A DNA stretch of 64,000 nucleotides from Agromyces protaetiae (GTDB lineage: Bacteria; Actinomycetota; Actinomycetes; Actinomycetales; Microbacteriaceae): the NCBI RefSeq assembly GCF_030866785.1, contig NZ_CP133018.1:3844001-3908000 (forward strand), in the 5' to 3' direction. The position numbers and the translations under genes were made by a program. A model generated the notes under the pieces. That model searched no databases and was not told the DNA's origin. It was given only the letters and a program-made list of their open reading frames with translations. The first letter of the stretch is position 1; each line of letters opens with the position of its first letter. This document shows, piece after piece, positions 1 through 8,878 of this stretch.

Positions 1-402
1 GCTCGCGGCGCCGAACGAGTCGAGCCCGACGATCACGCGCGCGACCTCGTTGAGCCGAACGGCGGTCTCGACCCGGTCGCGCCCGATCGGCGGAAAGGCC
101 CAGAACACGTCGGTGTGCCCGGCGCCGACGAGCGTCTCCGCTTCGAGCGCGGTCGCGCAGGTGAACCCGATCGCGCCGGCGTCGCGTTGCATCCGGGCGA
201 CCTCGAGGCACTTCGTGGTCTTCCAGTGCGGTCGCAGGGCGACCTCGGCGCGCTCGGCGACGAGTGCCATCCGCGTGATGTTGCGCTCGAGGACCGTGCG
301 CTCGACCAGCAGAGCGGGGGTCGGCAGCTGCGAGAGCGGCGCTCCGACGAATTCGGCGAGCCGATGCTGCGGCGAGTGGCTGGTCAACGAGTGGGTGGTC
401 AA
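1..402 (-). CDS. D-threonine aldolase / D-serine deaminase-like PLP enzyme (partial, N-terminal 134 residues)
   Basis: The reading frame stays open from a TTG at 402 to the window edge, so the C-terminus is missing. It shows the alanine-racemase-fold N-domain of type III PLP enzymes: a TPALLVERTVLERNI opening near residue 28, then RPHWKTTK (residues 57-64) with the Lys expected to hold PLP, then a GAIGFTCAT strand. Such enzymes cleave D-threonine/D-allothreonine or deaminate D-serine in the cytoplasm. The TTG start is preferred because an in-frame TGA lies just upstream and an AAGGAG sits about seven bases before it. It overlaps the stop of the upstream ABC ATPase gene (TTGA), so it is the last visible gene of the peptide-transporter string. 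Substrate specificity cannot be decided from this fragment. Confidence 0.8.
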   Translation of the reverse strand, partial: MTTHSLTSHSPQHRLAEFVGAPLSQLPTPALLVERTVLERNITRMALVAERAEVALRPHWKTTKCLEVARMQRDAGAIGFTCATALEAETLVGAGHTDVFWAFPPIGRDRVETAVRLNEVARVIVGLDSFGAAS

Positions 403-1406
403 ACCGTGGCTCCTTCATGCTGGCTGACGGTGACGAGATCGCCGACCGGGAAATGGCATGCGGCACTGCGCCCGTCTCCGAGCGACCTGAGTTGTGGCTC
501 CTCGACCGCGCAGAGCTCCTGAGCGCGCCAGCATCGAGTGCGGAAGCGGCATCCGCTCGGCGGATTGCTCGGCGACGGCAGGTCGCCGGTCAGCACGATC
601 CGCTCCCGACGCTCCCAGGGGTCCGCCGGCGGGGTCGCCGAGGCGAGCGCGAGCGTGTACGGGTGCGCGGGCCCGTCGAGCACGGCCTGCGTCGGGCCGA
701 CCTCGACGATCTTCCCGAGGTACATCACGGCGGTGCGATCCGCGGAATGGCGGACCACCTCGAGATCGTGCGTGATCATCAGGAAGGTCGCGGCCCGCTG
801 TTCCTTGAGGTCGAGCAGCAGGTTCAGCACCTGGGCCTGCACCGAGACGTCCAGGCCGGACACCGGCTCGTCGAGGACGAGCAGACTCGGCCCGAGCGCG
901 AGCCCTCGGGCGAGCCCGATTCGTTGCCGCTGTCCACCGGAGAACTCATGCGGATACCGGCCGAGCGCCGCGCCTTCCATGCCGACGCTCTCCAGGAGCG
1001 AGGTCAGCACCGCATCCCCGCCGCGCCGGGGAAGCATCCCGTGTGCGCGCAGCGGCTCCGCGAGGATCTCGCGGACCGTCTGCCGCCCATTCAGCGACGA
1101 GTGGGGGTCCTGGAAGACGAACTGGATCTCCCGGCGAAGCCGGCGCAATCCGGCCCGGGACGGACGGGTCACGTCTTCGCCGCGGTACCGGATCACCCCG
1201 CCGGTGGGAACGTTCAGATGGACGAGCGCGCGGCCCATGGACGACTTCCCGCACCCGGACTCGCCGATGACCCCGAGGAACTCGTGCTCTCGAACCTGCA
1301 GGGAGAGCCCGTCGACCGCGCGGATGACCGGCCTGGCCCCCGCACGTCGACCCGGCGCCCGGAAGTGGACCTCGAGGTCGCGCACGTCGAGCAGTGGATC
1401 GTTCAT
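399..1406 (-). CDS. Oligopeptide/dipeptide ABC transporter ATP-binding protein (DppF/OppF type)
   Basis: Predicted 335-residue cytoplasmic ATPase that would energise peptide uptake together with the adjacent ATPase and two permeases. Walker A is GESGCGKSS (48-56), the Q-loop lies in FQDPH (about 99-102), the signature is FSGGQR (155-160), Walker B is LLVLDE (175-180) and the switch His is in ITHDL (213). The C-terminal Cys-containing stretch (GCRFRTRC) is the oligopeptide-ATPase extension. A longer frame reaches 1544, but the ATG at 1406 overlaps the upstream stop by four bases and begins right at the ABC domain, so it is chosen. Most similar in design to DppF. Confidence 0.92.
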   Translation of the reverse strand: MNDPLLDVRDLEVHFRAPGRRAGARPVIRAVDGLSLQVREHEFLGVIGESGCGKSSMGRALVHLNVPTGGVIRYRGEDVTRPSRAGLRRLRREIQFVFQDPHSSLNGRQTVREILAEPLRAHGMLPRRGGDAVLTSLLESVGMEGAALGRYPHEFSGGQRQRIGLARGLALGPSLLVLDEPVSGLDVSVQAQVLNLLLDLKEQRAATFLMITHDLEVVRHSADRTAVMYLGKIVEVGPTQAVLDGPAHPYTLALASATPPADPWERRERIVLTGDLPSPSNPPSGCRFRTRCWRAQELCAVEEPQLRSLGDGRSAACHFPVGDLVTVSQHEGATV

Positions 1407-2434
1407 TGGAAGGTCCCTTCCGCGTACTGGTTCCGGAAATGACACGCGCTGAGCCGGCCGTCCGCGGAGGACCGCAGCGGTGGCCTCTCGCTCCGACATC
1501 GTTCGTCCTTGAGCGGGAACGAGCATCGTGGCGCGAAGGGGCATCCGTCGCCCACCGAGCCGGGGGCGGGTGGCCGGCCGGGAATGGTGGGCAGGCGTGC
1601 CCCCGGCGGCGTCGCCCCCGGCCGGCTCGCCATCAGCGCGCGCGTGTAGGGGTGATGGCTGTTCGCGAAGACCGCCTCCGTCGATGCCGTCTCCATCACT
1701 CGACCCGCGTACATGACGATGGTGCGACCGGCGATCTGCGCGATCAGCCCGAGATCGTGCGTGATGAACAGGACCGAGATGCCGAGCTCCGCGCGGGCGC
1801 GGGTGAGCACGTCGAGCACCTGCGCCTGGATCGTGGCATCGAGCGCCGTCGTGCTCTCATCGGCGATGAGGAGCTCGGGATCGTTGACGAGCGCCATCGC
1901 GATCACGGCGCGCTGACGCATGCCGCCCGACCACTGATGGGGGTACTGTTCGGCGCGGGCAGCGGTGTCCGGGACGCCGACGAGTCCGAGCATGTCCAGA
2001 GCCCGTTGCTTCGCACGCCGGCGGCCTTCGCGGGGGTGATGGATCGCGTAGGCTTCCGCGATCTGTTCGCCGACGCGCATGAGCGGGTTCAGTGTCGTCA
2101 TCGGGTCCTGGAAGACCATGCCGATGCGGCGACCGCGGATGGCTCGCATCGCCGCGGCCGAGAGCTGCGTGAGCTCCTCGCCCGCGAATCGGATCGATCC
2201 GTTCAGACGCGCTCTGGGCGGAAGCAGCCCGAGCACCGACATCGCGGTCATGCTCTTGCCCGATCCGCTTTCCCCCGCGACCCCGACGATCTCGCCGCGA
2301 CCGATACTCAGGTTCACGCCGTCCAGGACACGCACGGGCCCGGCCTGCGTCGGCAGGTCGACCGTGAGGCCGACGATCTCGAGCACCGGCGTGTCGCCGT
2401 CGAGCTCCGGTTCGTCATGCAGATGTGCGCCCAT
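1403..2434 (-). CDS. Oligopeptide/dipeptide ABC transporter ATP-binding protein (DppD/OppD type)
   Basis: Predicted 343-residue ATPase, partner of the following DppF-type gene. Walker A GESGSGKS (54-61), the DppD-style signature WSGGMRQR (168-175), Walker B LLIADE (188-193) and a C-terminal CPFAPRC motif mark the D-type subunit. The open frame extends to 2539. The ATG at 2434 shares one base with the stop of the upstream permease (TGATG) and gives a normal family N-terminus. The one-base and four-base junctions on both sides imply tight translational coupling within a five-gene dpp-type transporter. The ligand is inferred as a peptide from family membership. The neighbouring D-amino-acid enzymes suggest peptides or acyl-amino acids containing D-residues. 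Confidence 0.92.
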   Translation of the reverse strand: MGAHLHDEPELDGDTPVLEIVGLTVDLPTQAGPVRVLDGVNLSIGRGEIVGVAGESGSGKSMTAMSVLGLLPPRARLNGSIRFAGEELTQLSAAAMRAIRGRRIGMVFQDPMTTLNPLMRVGEQIAEAYAIHHPREGRRRAKQRALDMLGLVGVPDTAARAEQYPHQWSGGMRQRAVIAMALVNDPELLIADESTTALDATIQAQVLDVLTRARAELGISVLFITHDLGLIAQIAGRTIVMYAGRVMETASTEAVFANSHHPYTRALMASRPGATPPGARLPTIPGRPPAPGSVGDGCPFAPRCSFPLKDERCRSERPPLRSSADGRLSACHFRNQYAEGTFQ

Positions 2435-3333
2435 CAGCTGTTCCTCCGAGGGTCGAGGGCGTCGCGGAGCCCGTCGCCGAGCGACATCGCGGCGAGGACG
2501 GTGACCGCGATCGTCAGCCCGGTCGGGATCCAGAGCCACGGCATGCCGGCGAGCACGGTGACGGACTGCGCTTCGGTCAGCATGTTCCCCCAGCTGGGTG
2601 TGGGCGGCTGAACGCCGACACCGAGGAAGGACAGCGCGGCCTCAAGGAGGATGGCTTCGGACACGAGCAGCGTGGCGGCGACGGTGACATGGGGCAGCAC
2701 GTAGGGGACGAGATGCCGACGCAGGATGTATCCCGTGCGAGTTCCCATGACGGCCGCCGCCTGCATGAACTCCTCACGCTTGAGGCCGAGGACGACGCTG
2801 CGCGCGATTCGCGCCGACGACGGCCAGGACAAGCCCGCGATCACCGCGAGCAGCATCGGCAGGTTGGGGCCGAGGATGCCCGCGAGCACGATCGCCACGA
2901 GCACCGGCGGCACCGAGAGGAACGCGTCGATGATCCGAGTCGCGACGGCGTCGAACCATCCGCCGAACCAGCCCGCCGTGACGCCGACGATCGTCCCGAC
3001 CGTCACCGCGATCGCGGCGGATGCGAGCCCGACGGTGAGTGACACGCGGCCGCCGTACAGCAGACGCGTGAAGACGTCCCGGCCGATGGAGTCGGTGCCG
3101 AGCAGGTGTTCGGCGCTCGGCGCCTGGCGCACCGACAGCAGGTCCACCTGTTCCGGCGCGTACGGCGTGAGCCAGGGCGCGAACGCCGCCGCGAGGCAGA
3201 CGAGCGTGAGCACGACGAGGCCGAACACCGCCAGGACGTTCCGGCGGAACCGGCGCCGCGCCAGCGCCCCGGGCGAGAGCTCGTCGAGCGAGCGCGACCG
3301 GCGGGGTGGCGCGAGGGCTGTGGTGATCGTCAT
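2434..3333 (-). CDS. Peptide ABC transporter permease (DppC/OppC type)
   Basis: A 299-residue inner-membrane protein with a cytoplasmic basic N-terminus, a first helix at about residues 32-55 (LAVFGLVVLTLVCLAAAFAP), and the extracytoplasmic HLLGTDSIGRDVFTRLLYG segment typical of DppC. The C-terminal BPD_transp_1 region has an EAA-type loop (EFMQAAAVMGTRTGYILRRH). It pairs with the upstream DppB-type permease, whose stop overlaps its start by four bases. The start ATG at 3333 is the first of the frame and fits family length. Confidence 0.93.
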   Translation of the reverse strand: MTITTALAPPRRSRSLDELSPGALARRRFRRNVLAVFGLVVLTLVCLAAAFAPWLTPYAPEQVDLLSVRQAPSAEHLLGTDSIGRDVFTRLLYGGRVSLTVGLASAAIAVTVGTIVGVTAGWFGGWFDAVATRIIDAFLSVPPVLVAIVLAGILGPNLPMLLAVIAGLSWPSSARIARSVVLGLKREEFMQAAAVMGTRTGYILRRHLVPYVLPHVTVAATLLVSEAILLEAALSFLGVGVQPPTPSWGNMLTEAQSVTVLAGMPWLWIPTGLTIAVTVLAAMSLGDGLRDALDPRRNS

Positions 3334-4289
3334 CGTTGGCTCCTCACACGCGGATCGAGCAGGACGTAGGCGATGTCGGCGATGAGGTTGCAGGCCAGCA
3401 CCAGCAGCGCGACGTACAGGCCGAAGCCGATGATCACGGGGTAGTCCCTGGCCGCGACGGCCTGGATCGAGAGCTGCCCCATTCCCGGCCAGGCGAAGAC
3501 CTGTTCGACGGCGACCGCGCCGGCGAGGAACACGGGGATGTAGAGCATCAGCACCGTGACAAGCGAGAGGAGCGTGTTCCGGAGCGCGTGGCCGACCACT
3601 CGCACTCGATTGCCGCCCTTGGCGACGACGGTCCGGACGTAGTCCTTGCCGAGCTCCTCGAGCATGCCGCCGCGCACGAAGCGGGTGAACGGCGCCGCGA
3701 CGGTGAGCGCGAGGAGGGAGACCGGGAGGATGAGGTGCAGCAGGACGTCCCCGGGGCCACCGCCGCCGGACGAGGTCATGCCCGAGCTCGGCAGCAGCCT
3801 GAGCTGCACGGCGAAGACGTAGATGCCGAGCATAGCCAGGAAGAAGCCCGGGAAGCAGATGGCCAGCACGCTCACCGTGCTGATCGTGTAGTCGGCAGGC
3901 GTGTTGCGCTTCACCGCGGCGACGATGCCGGCGGGGATCGCGATCAGCGTTCCGATGAGCAGCGCGCCGCCCATGAGCAGCAGGGTGGGACCGAGCCGGT
4001 CAGCCAGGATCTGGCTGACCGGCCGGCCCGTGGAGAGGGAGTACCCGAGGTCCCCCGTGAGCACCCCGCCGAACCACCGCCCGAACTGCACGATCATCGG
4101 ATCGTTCAGTCCGAGCGCTTCGCGCCGGGCTGCGATGTAGGCTTCCCGGTCTGCTCCGCCCAGCTCGGGCGGGATGGACATCTCGATCGGGTCGCCGGGG
4201 GCCGCATGGACCAGCACGAAGAGGCCGACCGCGATGGCGATGAAGACGCCGATGCTCGAGACGACGCGAAGGCTGAGCGAGGTGATCAT
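3330..4289 (-). CDS. Peptide ABC transporter permease (DppB/OppB type)
   Basis: A 319-residue membrane protein beginning with a single N-terminal helix (about residues 10-30), then the typical periplasmic region (GDPIEMSIPPELGG; GLNDPMIVQFGRWF) and five further hydrophobic segments. The signature GDLGYSLSTGRPVSQILADR is the DppB hallmark before helix 2. It forms the channel with the DppC-type subunit. It follows the binding-protein gene by 16 bases with no hairpin in between, unlike the other binding-protein/permease junctions of this window. Confidence 0.93.
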   Translation of the reverse strand: MITSLSLRVVSSIGVFIAIAVGLFVLVHAAPGDPIEMSIPPELGGADREAYIAARREALGLNDPMIVQFGRWFGGVLTGDLGYSLSTGRPVSQILADRLGPTLLLMGGALLIGTLIAIPAGIVAAVKRNTPADYTISTVSVLAICFPGFFLAMLGIYVFAVQLRLLPSSGMTSSGGGGPGDVLLHLILPVSLLALTVAAPFTRFVRGGMLEELGKDYVRTVVAKGGNRVRVVGHALRNTLLSLVTVLMLYIPVFLAGAVAVEQVFAWPGMGQLSIQAVAARDYPVIIGFGLYVALLVLACNLIADIAYVLLDPRVRSQR

Positions 4290-4305
4290 TCGGAAGGTGC
4301 TCCTG

Positions 4306-5907
4306 TTACTCGATCGTCCACTCGGCGGCGTTCCAGAAGCCGTTCGTGGCGTCGCCGTTCGGGATGAACCCCTTCAGCCGTTCGCTGGTCGCCCAGATCG
4401 TGTCGGGGCGGTTCAGCCAGATGTAGGGGACCGCAGCGTTGTCGAGCCGCGCGGCATCCTGGTACGCGGTGGCACGCGCAGACTGCTCGCTGGTGCCGGC
4501 GCCCTCGGTCATCAGCGCGTCCAGCTGCTCGTCGCAGAACAGCGAGAGGTTGGATCCGGCCGGGAACCGCGAGTCGCAGGAGAGGATCGGGAAGGAGCTC
4601 GCGGGGTCCATCGAGTACACGCCGCCGCCGAAGAGCAGCAGGTCGAAGCTCTTCGCGTCCAGCGCCGCCGACTGACCGGCCGAGTCCACCTGTGCCGCGC
4701 TGGCCTGGATGCCCACCGCCTTGAGGTTCTCCACGATGACGTTGACCATGAGATCGCGGTCTCGCTGCCCCGGGATCCAGGTGATCGCGACCGGTGTCGC
4801 CGGGTCCCAGCCGGCTTCGGCGAGGAGCTGCCTCGCGCGCTCAGGGTCGTACTCGTACTCGTCGAGATCCGCGGGCAGCGCCCACGAGGTCAGGATGGTG
4901 CTGTTCAGCGGGGAGGCCTGACCGGCGAGGATGCCCTCGATGATGCCCTCCCGGTCGATGGCGGTCAGGATGGCCTGACGGACCCGCGGGTCCACGAACT
5001 GCGGCTTCTCCTGGTTGACCGCCATCCGGGTGAAGCCAGGCGAGGCGGCAGTGCTGACCTGCACGCCCCCGATCCCTTCGACCGTGCCGAGGTCGCTCGG
5101 CGAGACCTGCACGAGGTCGATCTCCCCGGTCGAGAGCTGCGACGTCGCGACATCGCTCGTGACGAGCTTCAGGAAGAGGCGATCGATGCCGACCTCAGTG
5201 CGGTACTCCGGGTTCGCCGAGAGCGCGAGCTCTTGATCGGCTCGGAACTCGTCGAGCACGTACGGCCCCATGCCGGCGGTCGGTTCGGTGAAGAAGGCGT
5301 CGTCCATCACCTCGCTCGCGGGCACCTCGCCCAGGACGTGTTCGGGGAGGATGAAGAAGACGGGCCCGTACCCGATGAGCGCGAGGAACCCGGCGTTGGG
5401 CTCGGAGAGCGCAATCTCGACGGTGTGGTCGTCGACCGCGGTCACGCCGCTGAGCTCGGTCGCCGCGCCCGACTGCAGCTCGTCGTACCCCACGACTCCC
5501 GCGAGTCGCGAGGACTGCGCGCTGGCCACCTCGGGGTTGGCATAGAGGTTGTAGCTGAAGACGACGTCGGCGGCGCCGAACGGCTCGCCGTCGCTCCACT
5601 TCAGGCCTTCTCGAAGGGTGAACGTGTACGTGGTCGCGTCCTCGGACACCGTCCACGACTCCGCGAGGCGCGGGATGTACTCGGCGTCCGGGTCGGTCGT
5701 CACGAGATTGTCGTAGAGCAACGACATGACCAGCTGCTCTCCACCCGCGAAGGGCTTGAGCGGGTTGAAGGTGGACGGATCCTGGTACAGGTAGACGCTC
5801 GCGGACGTCGTCTCCGTTCCGGTCTCCGGCGCCGGAGCGGTACAGCCTGCGAGCAGGCCGGCACCGGCCGCGAGCACCGCGGCCTTCGTCAAGAGGCGAG
5901 TTCTCAT
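4306..5907 (-). CDS. ABC transporter substrate-binding lipoprotein, family 5 (peptide/nickel type)
   Basis: Predicted 533-residue extracytoplasmic lipoprotein. The signal peptide ends in a lipobox LLAGC (Cys22) followed by a Pro/Glu-rich linker. The SBP_bac_5 fold is supported by NPLKPFAGGEQLVMSLLYDNL near residue 48, LAESWTVSEDATTYTFTLRE, the KWSDGEPFGAADVVFSY segment, and VRQAILTAIDREGIIEG. It delivers ligand to the four downstream transporter proteins. A GAGG lies about ten bases ahead of the ATG. The 64-base gap ahead of it contains a G-quadruplex-forming repeat. Ligand class (peptide, glycoside or acyl amino acid) is inference from the neighbourhood. Confidence 0.92.
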   Translation of the reverse strand: MRTRLLTKAAVLAAGAGLLAGCTAPAPETGTETTSASVYLYQDPSTFNPLKPFAGGEQLVMSLLYDNLVTTDPDAEYIPRLAESWTVSEDATTYTFTLREGLKWSDGEPFGAADVVFSYNLYANPEVASAQSSRLAGVVGYDELQSGAATELSGVTAVDDHTVEIALSEPNAGFLALIGYGPVFFILPEHVLGEVPASEVMDDAFFTEPTAGMGPYVLDEFRADQELALSANPEYRTEVGIDRLFLKLVTSDVATSQLSTGEIDLVQVSPSDLGTVEGIGGVQVSTAASPGFTRMAVNQEKPQFVDPRVRQAILTAIDREGIIEGILAGQASPLNSTILTSWALPADLDEYEYDPERARQLLAEAGWDPATPVAITWIPGQRDRDLMVNVIVENLKAVGIQASAAQVDSAGQSAALDAKSFDLLLFGGGVYSMDPASSFPILSCDSRFPAGSNLSLFCDEQLDALMTEGAGTSEQSARATAYQDAARLDNAAVPYIWLNRPDTIWATSERLKGFIPNGDATNGFWNAAEWTIE

Positions 5908-5947
5908 AGGGGGATACCTCGGTTTCGTGTGTGGGATGGGATGTGCT

Positions 5948-5965
5948 GGGTTGGGTTGGGTTGGG
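5948..5965 (+). repeat. G3T2 tandem repeat, potential three-tetrad G-quadruplex
   Basis: Four GGG runs separated by TT (GGGTTGGGTTGGGTTGGG), with further GGG runs just upstream at about 5925-5935. It lies in the 64-base gap between the fumarylacetoacetase-family gene and the peptide-binding-protein gene, on the template strand for the minus-strand transcript. The pattern meets the standard quadruplex definition (four G3 tracts, loops of 1-7). Whether it folds or affects transcription is unknown. It could be simple slippage. Confidence 0.6.
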
Positions 5966-5971
5966 AGTGGA

Positions 5972-6832
5972 TCACGCGGGAGCGGCGATGACCGGGGTCC
6001 GAAGACGCCCGAGCCCTTCCACCTCGGCGACCATGACGTCTCCCGGGGCGAGGAAGGTCCCTGAGCTGGCGCCGACCCCGGCTGGGGTGCCGGTGAGGAT
6101 CACGTCTCCGGGGTTCAGGGTCATGAGTCGCGAGGCGAAGGCGATGATCTCGGCGACGGAGAAGATCATGGCGCCGGTGGTCGAGCTCTGCCGTGTCTCG
6201 CCGTTCACCTCGAGGGTGAGCGCCAGGTCGTGCGGGTCGCCGACCTCGTCGGCGGACACGAGCCAGGGGCCGATCGGCGCGGAGGCGTCCAGCCACTTGC
6301 CCGCGAGCCAGTCGAAGAACGCGGTCCATGGTTCGCCGTCCCGCTCGTGCCCGACGACGAGTGAGCGTGCCGAGAGATCGTTGCTCGTCATGTAGCCGAA
6401 GACGTGATCGAGCGCGTGCCGTTCGTCGACCGCTCGGGCCGGCGTGCCGATCACCACCGCGAGCTCGGCCTCCCAGTCGAGCTGCTCGGTGATGTCGGGA
6501 ATGGCGATGGGCTCGTCGGGCCCGGCGATGGAGGTGTCCGGCTTCAGGAACAACCGCGGGGTGCTGATGCGCTTCTCGCGATCGGCGAAGCCTCCCTCGC
6601 GCACGTGCTCCTGGTAGTTCGCCGCGACGGCGAGCACTTTGCCGGGCCTCTGCAGCGGCGCCGTCAGCGAGACCTCGTCGAGCGCGAGACGTTCGACGGG
6701 CCGTGCATCGGCGTGCGCGCCGGCGGACGTGACGATCCGCGAGAGATCGCCGTCGCCCAGCACCCTCAGCTCTTCGCCCTCGACGATGCCGTGGGCGAGC
6801 CGGCCCCGGTTGCGGAAGGTCACGTACTTCAT
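5972..6832 (-). CDS. Fumarylacetoacetate hydrolase-family protein
   Basis: A 286-residue cytoplasmic enzyme of the FAH superfamily, which cleaves C-C bonds of acylpyruvates, decarboxylates oxaloacetate, or hydrates 2-keto-3-deoxy sugar acids. Metal ligands are visible as E-x-E in DWEAELAVVIG and the Asp in GYMTSNDLSAR. The VAANYQEHVRE segment is the usual active-site strand. The C-terminal NPGDVILTGTPAGVG is a strong family signature. It follows two Gfo/Idh/MocA genes, a setting typical of sugar-acid breakdown (for example 2-keto-3-deoxy-L-fuconate-type intermediates). The exact reaction is not determinable here. Confidence 0.9.
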   Translation of the reverse strand: MKYVTFRNRGRLAHGIVEGEELRVLGDGDLSRIVTSAGAHADARPVERLALDEVSLTAPLQRPGKVLAVAANYQEHVREGGFADREKRISTPRLFLKPDTSIAGPDEPIAIPDITEQLDWEAELAVVIGTPARAVDERHALDHVFGYMTSNDLSARSLVVGHERDGEPWTAFFDWLAGKWLDASAPIGPWLVSADEVGDPHDLALTLEVNGETRQSSTTGAMIFSVAEIIAFASRLMTLNPGDVILTGTPAGVGASSGTFLAPGDVMVAEVEGLGRLRTPVIAAPA

Positions 6833-6878
6833 TGCGGTTCGGTCCTGTCGTCGTCATGTGGTTCGTGCGGCGTCGAGG

Positions 6879-7856
6879 TCACCATCGGCTGGCGACCTCG
6901 CATCCCTCGCGGGCGGACCGCCCGAGGTCGTCGAGCGCGGCGGACACCACGCAGAGGTCGTCGATCGCGGCGAGGCCATGCCGCGCGTCGGGTGATTCGG
7001 CGCATCGCCGGAAGGCGTCGACGAGCGCATCCACCGAGCTCTGACCGAACGGAGCCCGACGCGTACCGGACGGGGTCCGCACCGTCATGCTCGGAGCGGT
7101 CAGGTCCGCGACCGCGCCGCCGTGGCTGCCGAGCACCCGCAGGCTGCCCTCGAGGATCGCCGGCAGCCCCGCACTGGCACGGCTGACGTGCAGGCTCGCG
7201 ATGAGGTCCCGATCCGTGCGGGCGAGCACGGTCCACGCTTCTCCGGCACGTTCACCTGCCGGTTGGGCGACCGCCGACACGACCACCTCGGCGGCGCCGA
7301 CGAACAGGCGGAACACGTCGAGCAGATACACCACGAGATTGCGCAGTTCGCCGTCGGCCGAGGGCCCGTCGCCACCGGTCACGATGAGTTCGGCGTGCAC
7401 GGCGCGCAGCAGGCCGAACCGCCCGGCGGACACCGCCTGATGGAGTGCCCGGACGGACTCGTGGAAGCGAAGGTGGTGCCCCGGCAGCACCACGACATCG
7501 GGTGCCGCCTCGGCGAGCGCGCGAAGTGCTCCCGTGTCGTCGAGCGTCGGCTTGTCCAGCAGGACCGGGACCCCGGCGGCGGCGCTTGCCCGCAGGGCCC
7601 GTCGTCGAGCGTCGCCCCTGAGGCACGCGATGACCCCGCTCGTGCCCGTCAGGTCCGGCATCGGACCGGTGAGGAGCTCGAGCCCGGCGTCGTGTGCGAG
7701 CGTCCGCGCCTGGGCGAGGTGGTGCTCGGTGGCGTCGCTCGGCACCCAGATCCCGGCGACGTCCAGGCCGGCTCGCCGGGCTGCCGGAAGATACATGTCT
7801 CGTTGATGGTGCTGCGTCGGGCTTCCTTCGCACCCCGCAAGCAGGATCGGCATCAT
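6879..7856 (-). CDS. Divergent Gfo/Idh/MocA-like protein
   Basis: A 325-residue protein whose overall layout (Rossmann-like first half, then a beta-rich second half starting near GPSADGELRNLVVYLLDVF) matches Gfo/Idh/MocA oxidoreductases. The nucleotide-binding turn is unusual: the start reads LLAGCEGSPTQHH rather than a clean GxGxxG, and the catalytic E-K-P motif reads LLDKPTLDD. Lys-Pro is kept but Glu is replaced. It starts by a four-base ATGA overlap with the preceding, more canonical dehydrogenase gene. It may be a partner subunit or an enzyme with altered cofactor use. Confidence 0.7.
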   Translation of the reverse strand: MMPILLAGCEGSPTQHHQRDMYLPAARRAGLDVAGIWVPSDATEHHLAQARTLAHDAGLELLTGPMPDLTGTSGVIACLRGDARRRALRASAAAGVPVLLDKPTLDDTGALRALAEAAPDVVVLPGHHLRFHESVRALHQAVSAGRFGLLRAVHAELIVTGGDGPSADGELRNLVVYLLDVFRLFVGAAEVVVSAVAQPAGERAGEAWTVLARTDRDLIASLHVSRASAGLPAILEGSLRVLGSHGGAVADLTAPSMTVRTPSGTRRAPFGQSSVDALVDAFRRCAESPDARHGLAAIDDLCVVSAALDDLGRSAREGCEVASRW

Positions 7857-8878
7857 CGGTCAGCTCCGATCGTCACGACTCGTCCAACGTCGGCCGACCG
7901 GGTCGCCGCTTCGGCCAACCGGATCACGGCCACCGCATCGCGGGGCGGCGGATTCGCGAGCGAGCGGTCTTCCATCGCCTCGACGAATGCGTCGAGCTGT
8001 CGACGGAACGCCCGCCGGATCGGAGCGGGGACGTCGAGCACGCGGCTTCCGGCGTCACCCCAGGTAACGACTCCCTCGGCGTCCCACCGTCGGTCGATCA
8101 CGCCGTCGGCGCCGGCGACCCGGACCTCGACGAAGGCCTGGTCGCGGGGATGCTCCGCGCGGCTGACCTCGCAGATCGCGGCGCGTCCTCCGGGGTAGGA
8201 CAGCTGGATCGTCAGGTAGTCGTGGATGGCCAACGCGGCACTGGTCACGTGCTGCCCCGCTGCGAACACGCGATCGGGCACCCGGTCGATCCACCAGCTC
8301 GCGAGGTCCATGAGGTGCACGCCGTTGTGGAGCGCGTGCCCGCCGGACTGCGCTGGGTCGAGCACCCACGATTCCCAGCCGCCCCAGAGCCAGCCGCCGT
8401 TCATCGTGATGCGCACGAATCTCGGTTCGCCGATCGCTCCCGCTGCGATGAGGGCGCGGATGGCGATCCCCTGATCGGTGTGCCGGTGGATGTGACCGAC
8501 GACGAGGGCCAGGTCCCGGTCCGCCGCGAGCCCGGCGAGCTCCTCCGCCGCCGAATGCGACATCGCGAGCGGCTTCTCCATCAGCAGATGCTTCCCGGCC
8601 TCGAGGACGCGACGACCGATCGCCCCGTGCGTGCGATTGGGCGTGCAGACGATCACCGCATCCACCTCGTCGTCGCGGAGCACCTCGTCGAGGTCGGCCG
8701 TCCAGGGGACGCGCCAGGACTCCCCGAACGCGCGTGCACGCTCGGCGTCCAGGTCGCAGACGACGTGCAGGGCGGCGCGGTCGGTGTCGCCGAGCGCGGT
8801 CGCGTGCGAGACCGCGATCCCGCCAGTGCCCACAATGGCGAGGTTGCGGCGGCGTGACCGCTCGGGCCATGACTTCAC
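7853..8878 (-). CDS. Gfo/Idh/MocA family NAD(P)-dependent oxidoreductase
   Basis: Predicted 341 residues. The Rossmann turn is IVGTGGIAVSHA near residue 16, the catalytic motif is LLMEKPLAM, and the substrate region carries HALHNGVHLMDLASWW. Such enzymes oxidise sugars, inositols, anhydrosugars or glycosides. The frame is open far upstream to 9448, but the GTG at 8878 overlaps the upstream stop by four bases (GTGA) and has AAAGGAA about seven bases before it. It lies between a D-aminoacylase-type gene and the divergent paralogue. Substrate unknown. Confidence 0.88.
   Translation of the reverse strand: MKSWPERSRRRNLAIVGTGGIAVSHATALGDTDRAALHVVCDLDAERARAFGESWRVPWTADLDEVLRDDEVDAVIVCTPNRTHGAIGRRVLEAGKHLLMEKPLAMSHSAAEELAGLAADRDLALVVGHIHRHTDQGIAIRALIAAGAIGEPRFVRITMNGGWLWGGWESWVLDPAQSGGHALHNGVHLMDLASWWIDRVPDRVFAAGQHVTSAALAIHDYLTIQLSYPGGRAAICEVSRAEHPRDQAFVEVRVAGADGVIDRRWDAEGVVTWGDAGSRVLDVPAPIRRAFRRQLDAFVEAMEDRSLANPPPRDAVAVIRLAEAATRSADVGRVVTIGADR

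Noticed and set aside
5904..6857. A 317-codon minus-strand frame overlapping the FAH-family gene
   Set aside because: Out-of-phase, Arg-rich and featureless. The overlapping frame has complete FAH motifs.
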